DNA of 8,202 nucleotides from Bacillota bacterium (lineage in GTDB: Bacteria; Bacillota; Clostridia; Peptostreptococcales; Anaerovoracaceae). The translations under genes and the position numbers were made by a program. Under the pieces are notes generated by a model that was given only the letters and a program-made list of their open reading frames with translations, was not told where the DNA came from and made no database searches. The stretch spans positions 1 through 8,202 of the forward strand of contig JAUNBO010000082.1 of the NCBI GenBank assembly GCA_030527065.1, read 5' to 3'. Of this stretch, positions 6,045 to 8,202 are shown piece by piece. Position 1 is the stretch's first letter; each line of letters starts with the position of its first letter.

Positions 6045-7098
6045 ACTTCTTCAGCCGCGGATCCAGAGCGTCCCGCAGGCCGTCTCCGAAGAGATTCAGC
6101 GAAAGGATCATCAGGCTCAGCAGCACCGCCGGGATATAGAGACGGTAAGGATAGGAATACATGCCGCCCAGGGCCTCGGAGCACATATCTCCCAGGCTGG
6201 TCATGGGCGGAGCCACCCCCACTCCCAGGAAGGAGAGGAAGGACTCCAGGAAGATGGCTGCGGGGATCTGCAGACAGGTGGTGACAATGATCTGGCCGAT
6301 GCAGTTGGGCCAGAGATGCTTCCGTATGATGCGGCCTTTGGAGGCTCCCAGGGCCCGGGCCGCCGTCACATATTCCTGCTCCTTCAGCATAAGCACCTGG
6401 CCCCGGATGATTCTGGCCATACCCACCCAGTAGAGAAGCCCGAAGGCGATGTAGATGGATATGAGGCTGGGTCCCACGCCGGCAAGGGCCTGGGCCAGGG
6501 CGCTGTCGCTGCTGTTGAACCAGTCTTGCAGCGGCTGCTTCAGCACCGTTTGCAGGAGCAGCACCACCAGGATCTCCGGGATGGAGTAGATGAGCTCCAC
6601 GATGCGCATCATGACCGCATCCACCTTGCCTCCCAAAAATCCGGAAACGGAGCCGTAGACCGTGCCGATGACCAGCACTATGACGCTGGCGGTGACCCCT
6701 ATGGTAAGAGAGATCCGGGTCCCGTACATGGTGCGGAGCAGCATATCCCTCCCCAGCTTATCCGTGCCGAAGGGGTATTCCCAACACGGCGCTATGTTTT
6801 CGGCTCCCCGGATCTGGGTGCTGTAATCGTTTTCAAAGAACAGGGGACCGACAAAGGCGAAGAGGAAGATGGCGCCGATGACATAGATCGACACCATAGC
6901 CACCTTGTTCCGCTTCAGGCGGCGCCAGGCGTCCTGCCAATAGGAAACGCTGGGACGGCCTTCCATGAAGCTGTCCTTCTCCTCCCTGCTGGCGGCCTCA
7001 AAATCGTCCGGCTCATGCCAGGGCAGCCGGGAATTTCCCTCTGCGTCTACCTGGAGACTGGGAAAAGGCAATGCGCCGAAGTACGTTCTCATCATCAT
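6043..7098 (-). CDS. oppC: Oligopeptide ABC transporter permease OppC
   Basis: Permease of 351 residues in the inner leaflet pair with OppB. A polar N-terminal tail (1-60) ends in WQDAWRRLKRNK, the typical OppC N-terminal motif, followed by the first membrane helix (about 65-86). A large outside loop with YPFGTDKLGRDMLLRTMYGTR (109-129) leads into the BPD_transp_1 domain (about 130-345) with five further helices. The EAA loop that docks on the ATPases is EYVTAARALGASKGRIIRKH (242-261). The stop-start junction with oppB is ATGA, so translation is probably coupled. The first three codons are all ATG; the first is chosen because AAGGGGGG (7108-7115) stands 9 bases upstream. It ends in the family-typical GDGLRDALDPRLKK. 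Confidence 0.95.
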   Translation of the reverse strand: MMMRTYFGALPFPSLQVDAEGNSRLPWHEPDDFEAASREEKDSFMEGRPSVSYWQDAWRRLKRNKVAMVSIYVIGAIFLFAFVGPLFFENDYSTQIRGAENIAPCWEYPFGTDKLGRDMLLRTMYGTRISLTIGVTASVIVLVIGTVYGSVSGFLGGKVDAVMMRIVELIYSIPEILVVLLLQTVLKQPLQDWFNSSDSALAQALAGVGPSLISIYIAFGLLYWVGMARIIRGQVLMLKEQEYVTAARALGASKGRIIRKHLWPNCIGQIIVTTCLQIPAAIFLESFLSFLGVGVAPPMTSLGDMCSEALGGMYSYPYRLYIPAVLLSLMILSLNLFGDGLRDALDPRLKK

Positions 7099-8033
7099 GC
7101 CTTATTGCCCCCCTTCGACAGGTCCACTCTGGGATCCACTGCTCTGTACAGGATGTCCACCACCAGGGTCATTACCAGAATGAGGGTGGCAAAGAAAATG
7201 GTGGTGCCCATAATGATGGGGTAATCCCGGTTCAGGATGCTCTGAATGAAGTAACGGCCCAGACCGGGAATGGTGTACACCGTTTCCACAACGAAGCTGC
7301 CGGTGAGTATCCCCGCCAGCAGGGGCCCGAGATAAGTGAGGACGGGGATGAAGGCGTTCCGCAGAGCATGCTTGAAAATGATGTAGGTAGAGGACACGCC
7401 CTTGGCTCTGGCCGTCCGTATGTATTCCTGATTGATGACGTCCAGCATGCTGGATCTGGCCAGCCGTCCTATGTAGCACATGGGATAGAAGGCCAGGGCA
7501 AAGCACGGCAGGATATAGCTCTTCCAGTCCGGGAGCCCGATGATGGACACCCAGCCCAGCTTTACGCCGAAAATATGCATCAGCACCGAGGCGATGACGA
7601 AGCCCGGCACCGAGACCCCCAGGGTGGTGACCACCCGCAGGAAGCTGTCCAGCCCCTTTCCCCGGTGGTAAGCCGCCAGACAGCCTATGGGGACGCCGAA
7701 AAGCACCGCCCCGGCAAAGGCGATGACGCCGATCCTGGCGGAGACAGGAAACATTTCCATTATGATGTCCAGCACGGGTCGGTTTTTCTGCATCTTGAAG
7801 GACACTCCGAAATCTCCGTGAAGAATGTCCGTCAGATAGTTTTTCAGCTGCACCAGCAGAGGCTTGTCCAGCCCGTATTTGGCTTCCAGGGCCGCCAAGA
7901 CCTCCGGCGAAGGGGATTTCTCGCTGAGGAAAGGCCCGCCGGGCACGAGATTCATCAGCAGAAACGTAATGCATGTGATCAGCAAAAGCACTACGATGGC
8001 TTGTGCGATCCTTCCGCACACATATTTTGTCAT
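7095..8033 (-). CDS. oppB: Oligopeptide ABC transporter permease OppB
   Basis: Permease of 312 residues, the normal OppB/DppB length, and first gene of the operon. A short cytoplasmic start leads to helix 1 (about 9-29), followed by the outside loop with PGGPF, KYGLDKPLLVQLKNYL and HGDFGVSF (31-79) that defines the OppB N-terminal domain. The BPD_transp_1 domain spans about 95-300 with five helices. The EAA loop is EYIRTARAKGVSSTYIIFKH (203-222). The end carries DILYRAVDPRVDLSKGG. AGGAGAG (8041-8047) stands 7 bases before the ATG. Expression is likely driven by the promoter at 8138-8166 under control of the palindrome there. Confidence 0.96.
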   Translation of the reverse strand: MTKYVCGRIAQAIVVLLLITCITFLLMNLVPGGPFLSEKSPSPEVLAALEAKYGLDKPLLVQLKNYLTDILHGDFGVSFKMQKNRPVLDIIMEMFPVSARIGVIAFAGAVLFGVPIGCLAAYHRGKGLDSFLRVVTTLGVSVPGFVIASVLMHIFGVKLGWVSIIGLPDWKSYILPCFALAFYPMCYIGRLARSSMLDVINQEYIRTARAKGVSSTYIIFKHALRNAFIPVLTYLGPLLAGILTGSFVVETVYTIPGLGRYFIQSILNRDYPIIMGTTIFFATLILVMTLVVDILYRAVDPRVDLSKGGNKA

Positions 8034-8089
8034 ACTACGACTCTCCTACGTGAAACAAAAAGTGGAGGTGCCGAAAGACTCTTTATCAT
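8030..8089 (-). CDS. Possible 19-codon leader ORF overlapping the oppB start
   Basis: In the oppB leader an ATG at 8089 opens a frame encoding MIKSLSAPPLFVSRRRVVV. Its TGA stop overlaps the oppB ATG as ATGA, the same junction as between oppB and oppC. The oppB ribosome binding site lies within its Arg codons. Its own start signal is weak: AGGA touches the ATG and AGAGG is 11 bases away. It may be translated and coupled to oppB, or simply chance. Confidence 0.2.
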   Translation of the reverse strand: MIKSLSAPPLFVSRRRVVV

Positions 8090-8128
8090 TCCTGAAATAA
8101 CCTCTTTCTTTCAACATTTCCCACTCGC

Positions 8129-8147
8129 AATATACACAGTGTATATT
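8129..8147. promoter_or_regulatory. Perfect 19-bp palindromic operator candidate of the opp operon
   Basis: AATATACACAGTGTATATT consists of two exact 9-bp inverted arms around one central base. It covers the -10 box of the candidate opp promoter, where a bound dimer would block RNA polymerase. It does not match the CodY or CcpA consensus sites. The regulator is not identified and no classical regulator gene lies next to it in this window. Confidence 0.7.
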
Positions 8148-8166
8148 AGAATCGCCCGAAAGTCAA
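8138..8166 (-). promoter_or_regulatory. Promoter of the oppBCDFA operon
   Basis: On the minus strand TTGACT (8166-8161) is followed after 17 bases by TACACT (8143-8138), a good sigma-A pair with five and four of six consensus bases. Transcription would start near 8131, giving a leader of about 98 bases before oppB. Confidence 0.65.
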
Positions 8167-8202
8167 CCCTAAAGTGTCGAAGCGGCCGGCCCGCTGTATA
8201 AA

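Noticed and set aside
5356..7224. 622-residue plus-strand open frame over oppD and oppC
   Set aside because: Low-complexity antisense shadow rich in His, Gln and Gly; the minus-strand genes have all family motifs.
8034..8128. Riboswitch or T-box in the opp leader
   Set aside because: Under 100 bases, no recognisable conserved riboswitch or T-box sequence, and no terminator/antiterminator pair.
8129..8147. CodY or CcpA site upstream of opp
   Set aside because: The palindrome fits neither consensus (no AATTTTC arms, no CG-centred cre).
8181..8195. Hairpin AGCGG/CCGCT at the right edge as the terminator of an upstream gene
   Set aside because: Five-bp stem with no T-tract on either strand, and the window ends too soon to judge.
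7071..8201. 376-residue plus-strand open frame over oppB
   Set aside because: Antisense shadow with no recognisable domain or ribosome binding site.

Overview
The window looks like ordinary chromosome from a Gram-positive anaerobe, most likely a high-GC member of the Clostridia. The evidence is strong AGGAGG-type ribosome binding sites, a binding protein with a typical Firmicute lipoprotein signal (lipobox LAAC), a DUF2007 protein, and GC content that I judge by eye to be in the high fifties percent. Genus cannot be read from the sequence.

The left third (1-2020) holds three small transcription units. An S66-family LD-carboxypeptidase (126-1097, +) converges on a 107-residue winged-helix-like protein (1115-1438, -). 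That gene is divergent from a DUF2007 protein (1610-1960, +). The divergent pair share a short intergenic region with two back-to-back extended -10 promoters. A strong hairpin with a T-tract (1981-2019) closes the DUF2007 unit and can also end the operon arriving from the right.

The right three quarters (2050-8202) is one complete oligopeptide ABC transporter operon on the minus strand, in transcription order oppB-oppC-oppD-oppF-oppA. The first four genes are tightly packed, with overlapping stops and starts or a 12-base gap. The lipoprotein oppA follows after a 248-base hairpin-rich spacer. OppB and OppC form the membrane channel, OppD and OppF are the two ATPases, and OppA captures peptides outside the cell. 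All catalytic motifs are intact. A candidate promoter lies upstream of oppB, and a perfect 19-base palindrome covers its -10 box, so repression of the whole operon by a dimeric regulator is plausible.

An LD-carboxypeptidase beside a peptide importer suggests a possible role in reuse of cell-wall peptides, but this is inference. I see no mobile element, CRISPR array, RNA gene or new defence or biosynthetic system. The items worth a second look are regulatory: the palindrome-covered promoter, a 19-codon upstream ORF that overlaps the oppB start, the structured oppF-oppA spacer, and the divergent regulator-like/DUF2007 pair.
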